NCBI RefSeq assembly: GCF_020781835.1
Contig: NZ_JAJGNJ010000008.1
Span: 62,001-126,000, forward strand
DNA: 64,000 nt
Source of the DNA: Microbacterium testaceum
GTDB lineage: Bacteria; Actinomycetota; Actinomycetes; Actinomycetales; Microbacteriaceae
Direction: 5' to 3'
The notes below the pieces were generated by a model. The model saw nothing but the letters and a program-made list of their open reading frames with translations. It made no database searches and was not told where the DNA came from. Shown in pieces: positions 34,846 through 42,840 of the stretch; positions within the stretch are counted from its first letter, which is position 1; each line of letters begins with the position of its first letter. Position numbers and translations under genes: made by a program.

Positions 34846-35559
34846 ATGTTCTACTGGCTCATGAAGTACGTGGTCATCGGGCCGGTCATCAAGGCCGTGT
34901 TCCGTCCGTGGATCGTGGGCCGGCGCAACATCCCTCGGGAGGGTGCGGCGATCCTCGCCAGCAACCACCTGTCGTTCTCCGACTCGATCTTCCTGCCTCT
35001 CATGATCGACCGGCGCATGGCGTTCCTCGCCAAGAGCGATTACTTCACGGGCAAGGGTCTCAAGGGCTGGGCCACCCGGCTCTTCTTCACGGCGACGGGC
35101 CAGCTGCCCATCGATCGCTCGGGAGGCAAGGCGTCCGAGGCGTCCCTCAATACGGGTCTGGGCGTCCTCGGCCGCGGGGAGCTGCTCGGCATCTACCCCG
35201 AGGGCACCCGGAGCCCCGACGGCACGCTGTACCGCGGCCGCACCGGTATCGCCCGCATGGCGCTCGAGGCGCGGGTCCCCGTCATTCCGGTCGTGATGGT
35301 GGACACCGGCGCGATCATGCCGATCGGCCAGCGCGTGCCGCGGGTCGGGCGCGTCGGCATCGTCATCGGGGAGCCGCTGGACTTCTCCCGGTTCGAGGGC
35401 ATGGAGAGCGACCGCTACATCCTGCGCTCCGTGACGGACGAGATCATGGTGGCGCTGCAGCGTCTGGGCGAGCAGCGGTACGAGGACGTCTACGCCTCCA
35501 CCGTGAAGGACCGTCTGGCCAGCGCTCAGGCGGCGAAGGCGCCGTCGGGCCGCCACTAG
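34846..35559 (+). CDS. plsC: 1-acyl-sn-glycerol-3-phosphate acyltransferase
   Basis: The 237-residue membrane-associated PlsC makes phosphatidic acid from lysophosphatidate and acyl donor. The catalytic HX4D motif is NHLSFSDS, the phosphate-binding motif is YPEGTRSPDG, and the later VPVIPVVMVD is typical. It is the second gene after glk; the two are probably co-transcribed. Its TAG stop forms the first three bases of the aroG -10 box. Confidence 0.92.
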   Translation: MFYWLMKYVVIGPVIKAVFRPWIVGRRNIPREGAAILASNHLSFSDSIFLPLMIDRRMAFLAKSDYFTGKGLKGWATRLFFTATGQLPIDRSGGKASEASLNTGLGVLGRGELLGIYPEGTRSPDGTLYRGRTGIARMALEARVPVIPVVMVDTGAIMPIGQRVPRVGRVGIVIGEPLDFSRFEGMESDRYILRSVTDEIMVALQRLGEQRYEDVYASTVKDRLASAQAAKAPSGRH

Positions 35560-35562
35560 ACT
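35557..35562 (+). promoter_or_regulatory. -10 box TAGACT of aroG
   Basis: It ends 6 nt before GTG 35569 and overlaps the plsC stop codon; no ribosome site is needed if the mRNA is leaderless. Confidence 0.5.
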
Positions 35563-35568
35563 TCAGGG

Positions 35569-36906
35569 GTGAATCAGCAGCTCCACGACCTCGACCACTG
35601 GCGGACCCTGCCCATCAAGCAGCAGCCCCAGTGGTATGACGAGGCCGCGGTGGCCGCGGCATCCGCCGAACTGGCCACCCTCCCGCCGCTCGTCTTCGCC
35701 GGCGAGGTCGACATCCTCCGTGACCGACTGGCCCGGGCAGCCGCGGGCCAGGCGTTCCTCCTCCAGGGCGGCGACTGCGCCGAGACCTTCGCCGGCGCGA
35801 CCGCCGAACAGATCCGCAACCGCATCAAGACCGTCCTTCAGATGGCCGTGGTGCTCACCTACGGCGCCTCGATGCCCGTGGTGAAGATGGGACGTATGGC
35901 GGGGCAGTTCGCCAAGCCCCGTTCGAGCGACACCGAGACGCGCGGCGACGTGACGCTGCCCGCTTACCGCGGCGACATCGTCAACGGTTACGACTTCACG
36001 GAGGAATCGCGCAAGGCCGACCCCGCGCGCCTGCTGAAGGGCTACCACACGGCTGCCTCGACCCTGAACCTCATCCGCGCCTTCACGCAGGGCGGTTTCG
36101 CCGATCTGCGTGAGGTGCACAGCTGGAACAAGGGCTTCGCGAGCAATCCCGCCAACCAGGCGTACGAGAGCATGGCGACCGAGATCGACCGTGCGATCAA
36201 GTTCATGGAGGCTGCGGGTGCGAACTTCGACGAGCTGACCCGCGTGGAGTTCTACACCGGCCACGAGGGTCTGCTCATGGACTACGAGCGCCCGATGACC
36301 CGCATCGACTCCCGTACCGGTCTGGCATACAACACCTCGTCGCACTTCCAGTGGATCGGCGAGCGCACGCGCGAACTCGACGGGGCGCACGTGGACTACT
36401 TCTCGAAGATCCGCAACCCCATCGGGGTGAAGCTCGGCCCGACGACCACGCCCGAGACCGCTCTCGCCCTCATCGACAAGCTCGACCCCGAGCGCGAGCC
36501 CGGCCGCCTCACGTTCATCACGCGCATGGGCGCGGGCAAGATCCGCGAGGCCCTGCCGCCGCTGCTCGAGGCGGTGCGCGCGTCCGGGGCGACGCCGCTG
36601 TGGGTCACCGACCCGATGCACGGCAACGGCATCACGACCCCGACCGGCTACAAGACGCGGCGTTTCGACGACGTCGTCGACGAGGTCCGCGGGTTCTTCG
36701 AGGCGCACCGCCAGGTGGGCACCCACCCGGGTGGCATCCACGTCGAGCTGACCGGAGACGACGTCACCGAATGCCTCGGCGGGTCGGAGATGATCGACGA
36801 GGCCACCCTCGCGACGCGGTACGAGAGCCTGTGCGACCCGCGTCTGAACCACCGCCAGAGCCTCGAACTGGCGTTCCTGGTGGCCGAGGAGCTCGAGAAG
36901 CGCTGA
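35569..36906 (+). CDS. aroG: Class II 3-deoxy-7-phosphoheptulonate synthase
   Basis: This is the first enzyme of the shikimate pathway, joining phosphoenolpyruvate and erythrose 4-phosphate. The 445-residue protein is of the plant-like class II type found in actinobacteria. It shows LDHWRTLPIKQQPQW, FLLQGGDCAETF, GRMAGQFAKPRS, WVTDPMHGNG and THPGGIHVELTG. It may be feedback regulated and may pair with chorismate mutase, as in Mycobacterium. The neighbour pknL is on the opposite strand, as in mycobacteria (Rv2178c/Rv2176). Confidence 0.95.
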   Translation: MNQQLHDLDHWRTLPIKQQPQWYDEAAVAAASAELATLPPLVFAGEVDILRDRLARAAAGQAFLLQGGDCAETFAGATAEQIRNRIKTVLQMAVVLTYGASMPVVKMGRMAGQFAKPRSSDTETRGDVTLPAYRGDIVNGYDFTEESRKADPARLLKGYHTAASTLNLIRAFTQGGFADLREVHSWNKGFASNPANQAYESMATEIDRAIKFMEAAGANFDELTRVEFYTGHEGLLMDYERPMTRIDSRTGLAYNTSSHFQWIGERTRELDGAHVDYFSKIRNPIGVKLGPTTTPETALALIDKLDPEREPGRLTFITRMGAGKIREALPPLLEAVRASGATPLWVTDPMHGNGITTPTGYKTRRFDDVVDEVRGFFEAHRQVGTHPGGIHVELTGDDVTECLGGSEMIDEATLATRYESLCDPRLNHRQSLELAFLVAEELEKR

Positions 36907-36930
36907 TCCGCGGCTACGAGTCCAGGCAAG

Positions 36931-36963
36931 AGTGCCCCCGGGTTGTTGCGACCCGGGGGCATT
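36931..36963. terminator. Bidirectional terminator between aroG and pknL
   Basis: A 13-bp stem AGTGCCCCCGGGT / ACCCGGGGGCATT (one G-T pair) with a 7-nt loop lies between the convergent gene ends. Confidence 0.85.
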
Positions 36964-36981
36964 CTGTCCGAATCGGCGGGA

Positions 36982-38910
36982 TCAGCCTGTGCTGAACACC
37001 CTCACGGACGTGCCGGGACGGTGACTCGTTCCCGGCTCGGGATCGGTGCGGCTGACAGTGAAGATGCCCCATACCAGCTCGGGCAGGGCGGTGCCCGGCT
37101 CGAAGCCGGCTGATCGTAGTGCATCCATCGCTTCCGCGACCGTTCGGCCCGAAACGTCGGGGACGACGATCGGCCGCGGCCCCTCCGAGATCAACAGGGT
37201 GACGGTCTCACCGGGGCGCCAGTTGCCTTCCTCCGGCCGGTCCAGGATGCCGATGACCGCTCCTTCGTCGATCGAGTTGCTGTACTCGGTGGGACGTTCA
37301 CCCGACACCTGGAGGCCCGCGGCCTCGAGCTCGCGGACTGCGCGGTCGACGCCGAGCCCGGCGACATCCGGCACTGGGCCGCTGGAGACGAGCATCGACG
37401 CGGAATCCCCCTCAAGAACGGTGCAGCCGTCCGTGCACGAGAACGGCTCGCCGCCGGCCCGGGGCGTCACGGTGACCGAGAGCACGGTGCCCACGTCAGC
37501 GTCGGCGAACTCGCGGGCGTCGTCGCCGACGGTCACCACCGCGTTGTTCAGCATGCCGCGGGCATCGTCTGCTGGTAGGCCGCCCAGTGCCTCAATCTGG
37601 TGGGATGCCGGCCCGATGGAGACGAACACCGTGACGACGGTGCCCTTGTCGAGCCGTGTGTTCACCTCGGGGTCGGAACCGACGGTCGTACCGGCCGGGA
37701 TCTCGCGGTCGTTGACCTCCTGCGGTTGCGCGGCGAGCTGCTCCTGAGTCAGCAGCGCCTCAGCGTCGGCGTAGCTCATGCGCGAGACGTCCGGCACCGC
37801 CACGAGCGACCCCGGACCCGAGCCGAACCACCACCCGGCCGTGGCCGCGCCGGCGGCGAGCATCAGGACCAGGGCGAACAGCCAGATACCGCCCGTGGTG
37901 CGTCGACGGGTGCGCTGGCGCAGGCGGGTCGCGTTGTCGACGTTCTCGGCAGGTGTGGAGGGCGCCGCCGCGGTCTGGGGCAGGACCTTCGTCAGCTCGC
38001 GGGACTCGGCGTCGCTCGCCGCCACGGTGCCGACGGCGACGGCGCGGGCGACCTGCGGAGCCAGCCCGAGCTCCTTCTCGACCTCCCGCAGTCGTTCGAG
38101 CATCGCCCCCGCGTCGAGCGGGCGCTCGGCGGGCTCGCGCTCGGTCGCCCAGAGCACGAGCTCGTCCAGCTGCTCGGGGACGCCGGGGTTCTTCGCGCTC
38201 GGGCGAGGAACGGAATCCGTGGCGTGCTGATAAGCGATCTGCATCGGCTGCTCGCCCTTGTACGGCTGCTCGCCGACGAGCATCTCGTAGAGCATGATGC
38301 CGAGGGAGTAGATGTCGCTGCGGGCGTCGGCGGTTCCGCGGGTGACGAGCTCGGGCGCGAGATACGCGATCGTCCCCATCAATTGAGCGCCGCTGGCGGT
38401 GTTCGCCGTGGTCGCGCGCGCGAGACCGAAGTCGCCGATCTTGATGCGCCCGTCCTCGGCGAGCAGCACGTTCTCGGGCTTGACGTCACGGTGCACGATC
38501 CCGGCGCGGTGGGCGGCCGCCAGGCCCGAGAGGATGGCATCCATGATCGTCAGGGTCTGATCGACCGTGAGGCGGCGGTGCTCGCGGAGCAGCTCGCGCA
38601 GCGTGATGCCGGGCAGGTACTCCATGACCAGGTAGGCCATGTCGCCGTCCTGGCCCTGGTCGAAGACGTTGACCACGTGCGGGTCGGACAGTCGCGCCGC
38701 CGAGCGGGCCTCCTGGATGAACCGACTCTGGAAGACCGTGTCGTCGCTGAGGTGGCCGTGCATGACCTTCAGCGCGACCCGGCGCTCGAGACGCAGGTCG
38801 GTGGCGACGTACACCGTCGCCATGCCGCCGCGCGCGATGCGCGCGCGAACCCGGTACCGGCCGTCGACGAGACGGCCGATCAGCGGGTCGGCCTGCTGAC
38901 TCGTGCTCAC
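36982..38910 (-). CDS. pknL: Ser/Thr protein kinase with PASTA domains (PknL-like)
   Basis: The 642-residue transmembrane kinase has an intracellular Hanks-type domain with the Gly loop IARGGMATVYVA, Lys48, HRDVKPEN at 140-147 and DFGLARA at 160. A transmembrane helix lies at about 340-362. About four extracellular PASTA repeats follow; clear ones begin VPDVSRMSYADAEALL, VPDVAGLGVDRAVREL and VPDVSGRTVAEAMDAL. PASTA domains bind peptidoglycan fragments or lipid II, so it should couple wall status to phosphorylation. The position next to aroG and an Rv2175c homologue matches PknL. GTG 38910 follows a TAGACT box. Confidence 0.92.
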   Translation of the reverse strand: MSTSQQADPLIGRLVDGRYRVRARIARGGMATVYVATDLRLERRVALKVMHGHLSDDTVFQSRFIQEARSAARLSDPHVVNVFDQGQDGDMAYLVMEYLPGITLRELLREHRRLTVDQTLTIMDAILSGLAAAHRAGIVHRDVKPENVLLAEDGRIKIGDFGLARATTANTASGAQLMGTIAYLAPELVTRGTADARSDIYSLGIMLYEMLVGEQPYKGEQPMQIAYQHATDSVPRPSAKNPGVPEQLDELVLWATEREPAERPLDAGAMLERLREVEKELGLAPQVARAVAVGTVAASDAESRELTKVLPQTAAAPSTPAENVDNATRLRQRTRRRTTGGIWLFALVLMLAAGAATAGWWFGSGPGSLVAVPDVSRMSYADAEALLTQEQLAAQPQEVNDREIPAGTTVGSDPEVNTRLDKGTVVTVFVSIGPASHQIEALGGLPADDARGMLNNAVVTVGDDAREFADADVGTVLSVTVTPRAGGEPFSCTDGCTVLEGDSASMLVSSGPVPDVAGLGVDRAVRELEAAGLQVSGERPTEYSNSIDEGAVIGILDRPEEGNWRPGETVTLLISEGPRPIVVPDVSGRTVAEAMDALRSAGFEPGTALPELVWGIFTVSRTDPEPGTSHRPGTSVRVFSTG

Positions 38911-38916
38911 GGGTCG

Positions 38917-38922
38917 AGTCTA
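38917..38922 (-). promoter_or_regulatory. -10 box TAGACT of pknL
   Basis: It ends 6 nt before GTG 38910. The gene to its right ends at 38965, so this promoter sits in a 54-bp gap. Confidence 0.5.
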
Positions 38923-38964
38923 CGGAGCGTGCCCTGGGAGCCCGGGGAACGGCTCACCTTCGCA

Positions 38965-39981
38965 TCAGCCGAGAACGGCGAGCCACATCGTCGCCGGAGA
39001 CTCCCACTGCGCATACCGGTCGGGGTAGGCCGAGATCTGCACGGCCTGCGCGGCGTCGGCGAAGGCCATGCTCTCCCAGCCGGGGATGTCGAGGAGACCG
39101 CGGGTGGCCGAACCGTTCGGGTCGGCGGCACCCGCGTAGAACACGCGGGTCGAGCGTTCGCGGTCGAGGATCTGCTCGGGGCTACCCCAGCCGCTGCTCG
39201 GGCGCTGCTGGAACAGCCCCAAGGAGTCGCGGTCGCCCCAGTCGAGGTTGCGCAGCCACGATTCCTGCATCGCGGTGCCGAGCGCGATGGCGATGCCGCG
39301 GTCGGATACGCCGAGCTCACGTCCGATGCGGATGATCAGACGGGCGTTGTCGGACTGCTCGGCGTCGAGTCCCGGCGCCGTCGCGGGACCCGCGGATGCC
39401 ACGGAGCCCGCGGCGGCGCCCGAACCGGCCGCGGGGATCTGCAGGGTCTCGCCCGGGTAGATGATCGAGGAACGGGTCAGGCCGTTCGCGGCCAGGACCG
39501 CATCCGTCGAGACGCCGTTCGCGGAGGCGATCGCGGACACCGTGTCTCCGGGGCGCACCTCGTGCGTGCCCACCATGGGGGCGGGCGCGGGGGAGGCGGG
39601 TACGGGTGAGGCGGGTGCGGGCGAGGTGCCCGCCGCGGGCGGGGACGGGACGAGGCTCAGCACCTGCCCGGGCCGGATGATGGTGCGCCCGTCGAGGCCG
39701 TTCGCGCTGAGAACCGTGGCGGTGTCGAGTCCGTGCGCGCGGGCGATCGCCCACACGGTGTCGCCGGGCTGCACGGTGTACGACACCGGGGCGGGGACCG
39801 TGGCGAGCGCCGGGGCGCCGAGCGTGCGCGGCGAGGGCGGAACGGCGGACAGGGCGGACGCCGGCGGCGCGGCGTGTGCGGCGTTCTCGCCCGCGAGTGC
39901 GAGAGCGATGCTGCCGGCCACGGCAGCGGGCCAGACCGTTCGGGCGCGCGGGCGCGCGGGGAGGGCGGGGAGTCGTCGCAT
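38965..39981 (-). CDS. Secreted LysM lytic transglycosylase-like protein
   Basis: The 338-residue exported wall protein has a signal peptide ending near AAHAA (residue 38). Two LysM domains follow at 67-112 (YTVQPGDTVWAIARAHGL) and 138-183 (HEVRPGDTVSAIASANGV), separated by an Ala/Pro spacer. The C-terminal domain is lysozyme/transglycosylase-like, with the probable catalytic Glu240 in TAMQESWLRN and GLFQQRPS. It should bind and cleave peptidoglycan. I use ATG 39981, which directly begins the signal peptide, although no ribosome site is clear. A longer TTG start at 40041 coincides with a TTGACA sequence. Confidence 0.85.
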   Translation of the reverse strand: MRRLPALPARPRARTVWPAAVAGSIALALAGENAAHAAPPASALSAVPPSPRTLGAPALATVPAPVSYTVQPGDTVWAIARAHGLDTATVLSANGLDGRTIIRPGQVLSLVPSPPAAGTSPAPASPVPASPAPAPMVGTHEVRPGDTVSAIASANGVSTDAVLAANGLTRSSIIYPGETLQIPAAGSGAAAGSVASAGPATAPGLDAEQSDNARLIIRIGRELGVSDRGIAIALGTAMQESWLRNLDWGDRDSLGLFQQRPSSGWGSPEQILDRERSTRVFYAGAADPNGSATRGLLDIPGWESMAFADAAQAVQISAYPDRYAQWESPATMWLAVLG

Positions 39982-40032
39982 GGTGGGGGATCCGTTCTTC
40001 CGACTGCCCGCCACGGTCGCATGGCGCGGGAC

Positions 40033-40069
40033 GGATGTCAACGCGTGAGGCGGATGTGACGAATGTGAC
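40033..40069 (-). promoter_or_regulatory. GTCACAT direct repeats, MtrA-like box
   Basis: On the minus strand GTCACATTC (40069-40061) and GTCACATCC (40060-40052) are adjacent 9-bp direct repeats. A weaker third copy GTTGACATCC lies at 40042-40033. MtrA of mycobacteria is reported to bind GTCACAgcg-type direct repeats before wall hydrolase genes. The position upstream of the LysM gene fits, but the assignment is inference. Confidence 0.4.
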
Positions 40070-40106
40070 CGAAGGGGAGATCGGCGTCGGACGCGCTCCG
40101 GGATGA

Positions 40107-40112
40107 GATAGT
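40107..40112 (+). promoter_or_regulatory. -10 box GATAGT of the Rv2175c-like gene
   Basis: It ends 6 nt before GTG 40119; GGCAGG between them is too close to be a good ribosome site. Confidence 0.45.
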
Positions 40113-40118
40113 GGCAGG

Positions 40119-40463
40119 GTGACCGAGACGCCCCGCTACGCGACCGATTGGCTGACCCTTCCCGACCTGGTCGAGGTGCTCGGGGAGCCGCTCGGACGCG
40201 TCCGCCGCCTGCTCGATGAGAGCTACCTGATCGGCACGCGCCGCGACGGCGTGCTCCGCGTACCGGCGGTCTTCATCGTCGACGGCCGCCCGCTCCCGTC
40301 GCTGCGCGGCACGATCATCGTGCTGCACGACGCCGGGTTCGACGCCGACGAGACCATCGACTGGCTCCTGGAGCCGGAGGAGACGATCGGGGTGGCCCCG
40401 ATCGAGGCTCTCCGGGCCGGACGCAAGAGCGAAGTGCGTCGCGTCGCGGCCACCCTCGCCTGA
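40119..40463 (+). CDS. Rv2175c-family DNA-binding protein
   Basis: The 114-residue protein has an N-terminal winged helix-turn-helix (WLTLPDLVEVLGEPLGRVRRLLDE) and the C-terminal Rv2175c domain (PSLRGTIIVLHDAGFDADETIDWLL). In M. tuberculosis Rv2175c is phosphorylated by PknL, which lowers its DNA binding. Here the gene lies near pknL, separated only by the LysM gene. The N-terminal TETPRYATDW offers possible Thr phosphosites. Its target genes are not known. Confidence 0.88.
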   Translation: MTETPRYATDWLTLPDLVEVLGEPLGRVRRLLDESYLIGTRRDGVLRVPAVFIVDGRPLPSLRGTIIVLHDAGFDADETIDWLLEPEETIGVAPIEALRAGRKSEVRRVAATLA

Positions 40464-40484
40464 CATCCGCGGCGACCCGCCGGT

Positions 40485-41576
40485 TCAGGACGTCCGCTGC
40501 GTCGCCGCCCGCGCCAGCGCCCGCAACTCCGCCACGGCACCATCGCCGAGGCGTGCCCCGTCGAGAGCGTTCTCGGCCTGTCGCTCGTACTGCGCGATGA
40601 GCTCCTCGGTGCGCGCCAGCGCCCCCGTCTCGACGATCGTCTGCTGCAGAGCCTGGATGCGCACGGCATCCAGACCCCTATCGCCGAGCATGCCGTCGAG
40701 ATCGGCGCGCCGGTCGGCGGGCAGCGCGTGTCGCGCGTACGCGACCAGGACCGTGCGCTTGCCCTCGCGCAGGTCGTCGCCCGAGGGCTTGCCGGTCACG
40801 GCGCTGTCGCCGAAGACGCCGAGCACGTCGTCGCGGAGCTGGAACGCCATGCCGATGTCGTGCCCGAAGCGGCCGAGCGCTTCGATCTGAGCGTCGTCGG
40901 CGCCCGCGAGGGCCGCGCCGATCTGCAGCGGCTTCTGGATGCTGTAGCGCGCGGATTTGTACGAGGCCACGCGCAGGGCGCGGTCGGCGTGGCTGTCGTC
41001 GGCGTGGGCGACGTAGGCGGATTCCTCCGCGACGTCCAGGAACTGACCGATCGTGACATCGCGGCGCATCTGCGCGTAGTGGCGGCGGGTCGGACCCGCC
41101 GTGGGGACGCCGTCGAGGGACTCCTCGAGCAGATCGTCGCTCCAGGCCACGAGCAGATCACCCAGCAGGACGGCGCCGGAGCGTCCGAACGCCTCGGCGT
41201 CGCCCGCCCAGTCCGCCGCCTCGTGCACCGCCTGCAGCGCCCGATGGGCCGCCGGCTGGCCACGCCGGGTGTCGGAGTTGTCGATGAGGTCGTCGTGCAC
41301 GAGGGCGGCTGCCTGGAAGACCTCGAGAGCTGCGGCGACCCCGATCGCGGCCGCATCGGACGCGACCGGCTCTGCGGGGGAGACCTCATCGACGGCGCGG
41401 CGAGCGGTGAGCAGGAATCGGGCCCGCAGGCGCTTCCCGCCCCGCAGCGAAGAGGCCCCCGCGAGGGCCATCTTCTCCGCTTCCGTCCCCAGACCGGAGG
41501 CGTACGATATCTGTTCAGACACGAACTTGTCGAGTCGCTGAGAAACAGCCTCGATCGGTTCCGGGGAGGTCGGCAC
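40485..41576 (-). CDS. Polyprenyl (geranylgeranyl-type) diphosphate synthase
   Basis: The 363-residue trans-prenyltransferase joins isopentenyl units to allylic diphosphates. The first aspartate-rich motif is HDDLIDNSDTRRG (Asp95-Asp99) and the second is QLRDDVLGVFGD; GGKRLRAR binds diphosphate. Position beside Rv2175c and pknL corresponds to Rv2173 (idsA2). The chain length of the product is not readable, and it may feed carotenoids, menaquinone or polyprenyl phosphate. GTG 41576 follows TAGGCT by 6 nt. Confidence 0.92.
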   Translation of the reverse strand: MPTSPEPIEAVSQRLDKFVSEQISYASGLGTEAEKMALAGASSLRGGKRLRARFLLTARRAVDEVSPAEPVASDAAAIGVAAALEVFQAAALVHDDLIDNSDTRRGQPAAHRALQAVHEAADWAGDAEAFGRSGAVLLGDLLVAWSDDLLEESLDGVPTAGPTRRHYAQMRRDVTIGQFLDVAEESAYVAHADDSHADRALRVASYKSARYSIQKPLQIGAALAGADDAQIEALGRFGHDIGMAFQLRDDVLGVFGDSAVTGKPSGDDLREGKRTVLVAYARHALPADRRADLDGMLGDRGLDAVRIQALQQTIVETGALARTEELIAQYERQAENALDGARLGDGAVAELRALARAATQRTS

Positions 41577-41582
41577 GGGCCT

Positions 41583-41588
41583 AGCCTA
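41583..41588 (-). promoter_or_regulatory. -10 box TAGGCT of the prenyl synthase
   Basis: Exact 6-nt spacing to GTG 41576. Opposite to it, TAGAAT near 41606 probably drives the DUF3040 gene. Confidence 0.5.
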
Positions 41589-41640
41589 GTGATCCACGCC
41601 CCGCGTAGAATCGAACGCACTGAGCAATAGAGGGGGATGC

Positions 41641-42027
41641 ATGCCACTCTCCGAACAGGAGCAGCGTCTGCTGGACGAGATGGAGCGCCATCTCATGAGT
41701 AACGACGCCGACGTCGTCACCGCTCCCAGTCGCGCGCTCAGCTATCGCAACATCGTCCTCGGCTCGATCCTCGTGCTCGCCGGTCTCGGCGCCCTCATCG
41801 CGGGCGTCTCGATCGGTTTCAACACCGGGGTGCTGGGCATCGCGGTCGGTGTCGTCGGGTTCCTTCTCATGGTGGCCGGCGTGGTCTTCGCCGTCACCCC
41901 CACGCGCAACTCGTCGCGACTGTCGTCCGTCCGTGGCGCCTCCGGCCCCCGCGCCCCGCGTGCGTCGGGCGCATCGTTCATGGACCGTATGAACGACCGA
42001 TGGGATCGACGCAACGAAGGTCGCTGA
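41641..42027 (+). CDS. DUF3040 membrane protein
   Basis: The 128-residue protein begins PLSEQEQRLLDEMERHL, the hallmark of DUF3040. Two adjacent transmembrane helices follow (about 38-60 and 65-86) and then a basic, disordered C-terminus. The function is unknown; members usually sit just before mraZ in actinobacteria, as here. AGAGGGGG precedes ATG 41641. Confidence 0.88.
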   Translation: MPLSEQEQRLLDEMERHLMSNDADVVTAPSRALSYRNIVLGSILVLAGLGALIAGVSIGFNTGVLGIAVGVVGFLLMVAGVVFAVTPTRNSSRLSSVRGASGPRAPRASGASFMDRMNDRWDRRNEGR

Positions 42028-42048
42028 CCCTCCCACCTCTTCACCGGA

Positions 42049-42077
42049 CACCGGCTCCTCGGAGCCGGTGTTTTTTT
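42049..42077 (+). terminator. Intrinsic terminator after DUF3040
   Basis: CACCGGCTCC / GGAGCCGGTG hairpin followed by seven T, the most canonical Rho-independent terminator of the window. It separates the DUF3040 unit from the dcw cluster. Confidence 0.93.
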
Positions 42078-42247
42078 GTGCCCCGGTGATGCGGTGGCCC
42101 TCCCTTTTCCTCCACCGGAGGGTCTTGTCGGCCCCGGCGCGGGTGTCGTCCCGCGCCATGGGGCGGATCGCGCGGGCGCTGATCGGTCGCGGTGCGGACC
42201 ATACACGTCACCGCAGTCGCCCAGAAGTCCCACATTTCGATAGCGAA

Positions 42248-42273
42248 GTGGAGGGCTGTGGAGTAAAGTGGGG
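42248..42273 (+). promoter_or_regulatory. MraZ operator: three GTGGRG repeats with 10-bp period
   Basis: GTGGAG (42248), GTGGAG (42258) and GTGGGG (42268) recur at exact 10-bp intervals, two of them preceded by AAA or AA. MraZ is known to bind such helical-turn-spaced GTG repeats upstream of its own gene. The sites end 39 bp before the mraZ start, where they would control the dcw promoter. Confidence 0.7.
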
Positions 42274-42311
42274 GAAACTTCGCAGGCCGGACGAAGGGGG
42301 TGGACGCCCGA

Positions 42312-42743
42312 ATGCTGCTCGGCACGCACACCCCCAAGCTCGACGACAAAGGGCGCGTCATCCTGCCCGCGAAGTTCCGTGACGATCTCGGAGCCGGAGT
42401 GGTGATCACCCGGGGGCAGGACCGCTGCCTCTACGTGTTCAGCACCGAGGAGTTCGAGCGCGTCCACGAGCGGATCCGCGAGGCTCCGCTCAGCAACAAG
42501 CAGGCCCGCGACTTCCTGCGCATGTTCCTTTCGGGGGCGAGTGCCGAGAAGCCCGACGGGCAGAACCGCATCACCGTCCCCCCGGCGTTGCGCGCCTACG
42601 CCGGCCTGGACCGCGAGCTCGTCGTGACCGGTGTCGGCGCCCATGCCGAGATCTGGGACGCCGGTGCCTGGAACGCCTACGCCGAAAGCAACGAAGAGAC
42701 CTACGCCGAGATGGAGCAGGAGGTGATCCCGGGACTGTTCTGA
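42312..42743 (+). CDS. mraZ: Transcriptional regulator MraZ
   Basis: The 143-residue AbrB-like protein, with two swapped-hairpin domains, forms rings that bind the dcw promoter. Domain one is [21 protein letters not shown] and domain two has [23 protein letters not shown] 42312 is chosen over GTG 42300 since homologues begin at the (F/L)LGTHTPK motif and GAAGGGGG is then suitably spaced. First gene of the dcw cluster. Confidence 0.95.
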   Translation: MLLGTHTPKLDDKGRVILPAKFRDDLGAGVVITRGQDRCLYVFSTEEFERVHERIREAPLSNKQARDFLRMFLSGASAEKPDGQNRITVPPALRAYAGLDRELVVTGVGAHAEIWDAGAWNAYAESNEETYAEMEQEVIPGLF

Positions 42744-42840
42744 TCGCCGGCTGTGATTCCCAGCCGCACGCCCTGACGCACTTCCCCGGCGCCAGGTCGA
42801 GCGGATGGGGATCAGAGCCCACGAATGGATCCCCGTCATC

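Noticed and set aside
40036..40041. TTGACA upstream of the LysM gene as a -35 box
   Set aside because: No TANNNT lies 16-19 nt downstream on that strand, and the hexamer overlaps the third GTCACAT-like repeat.
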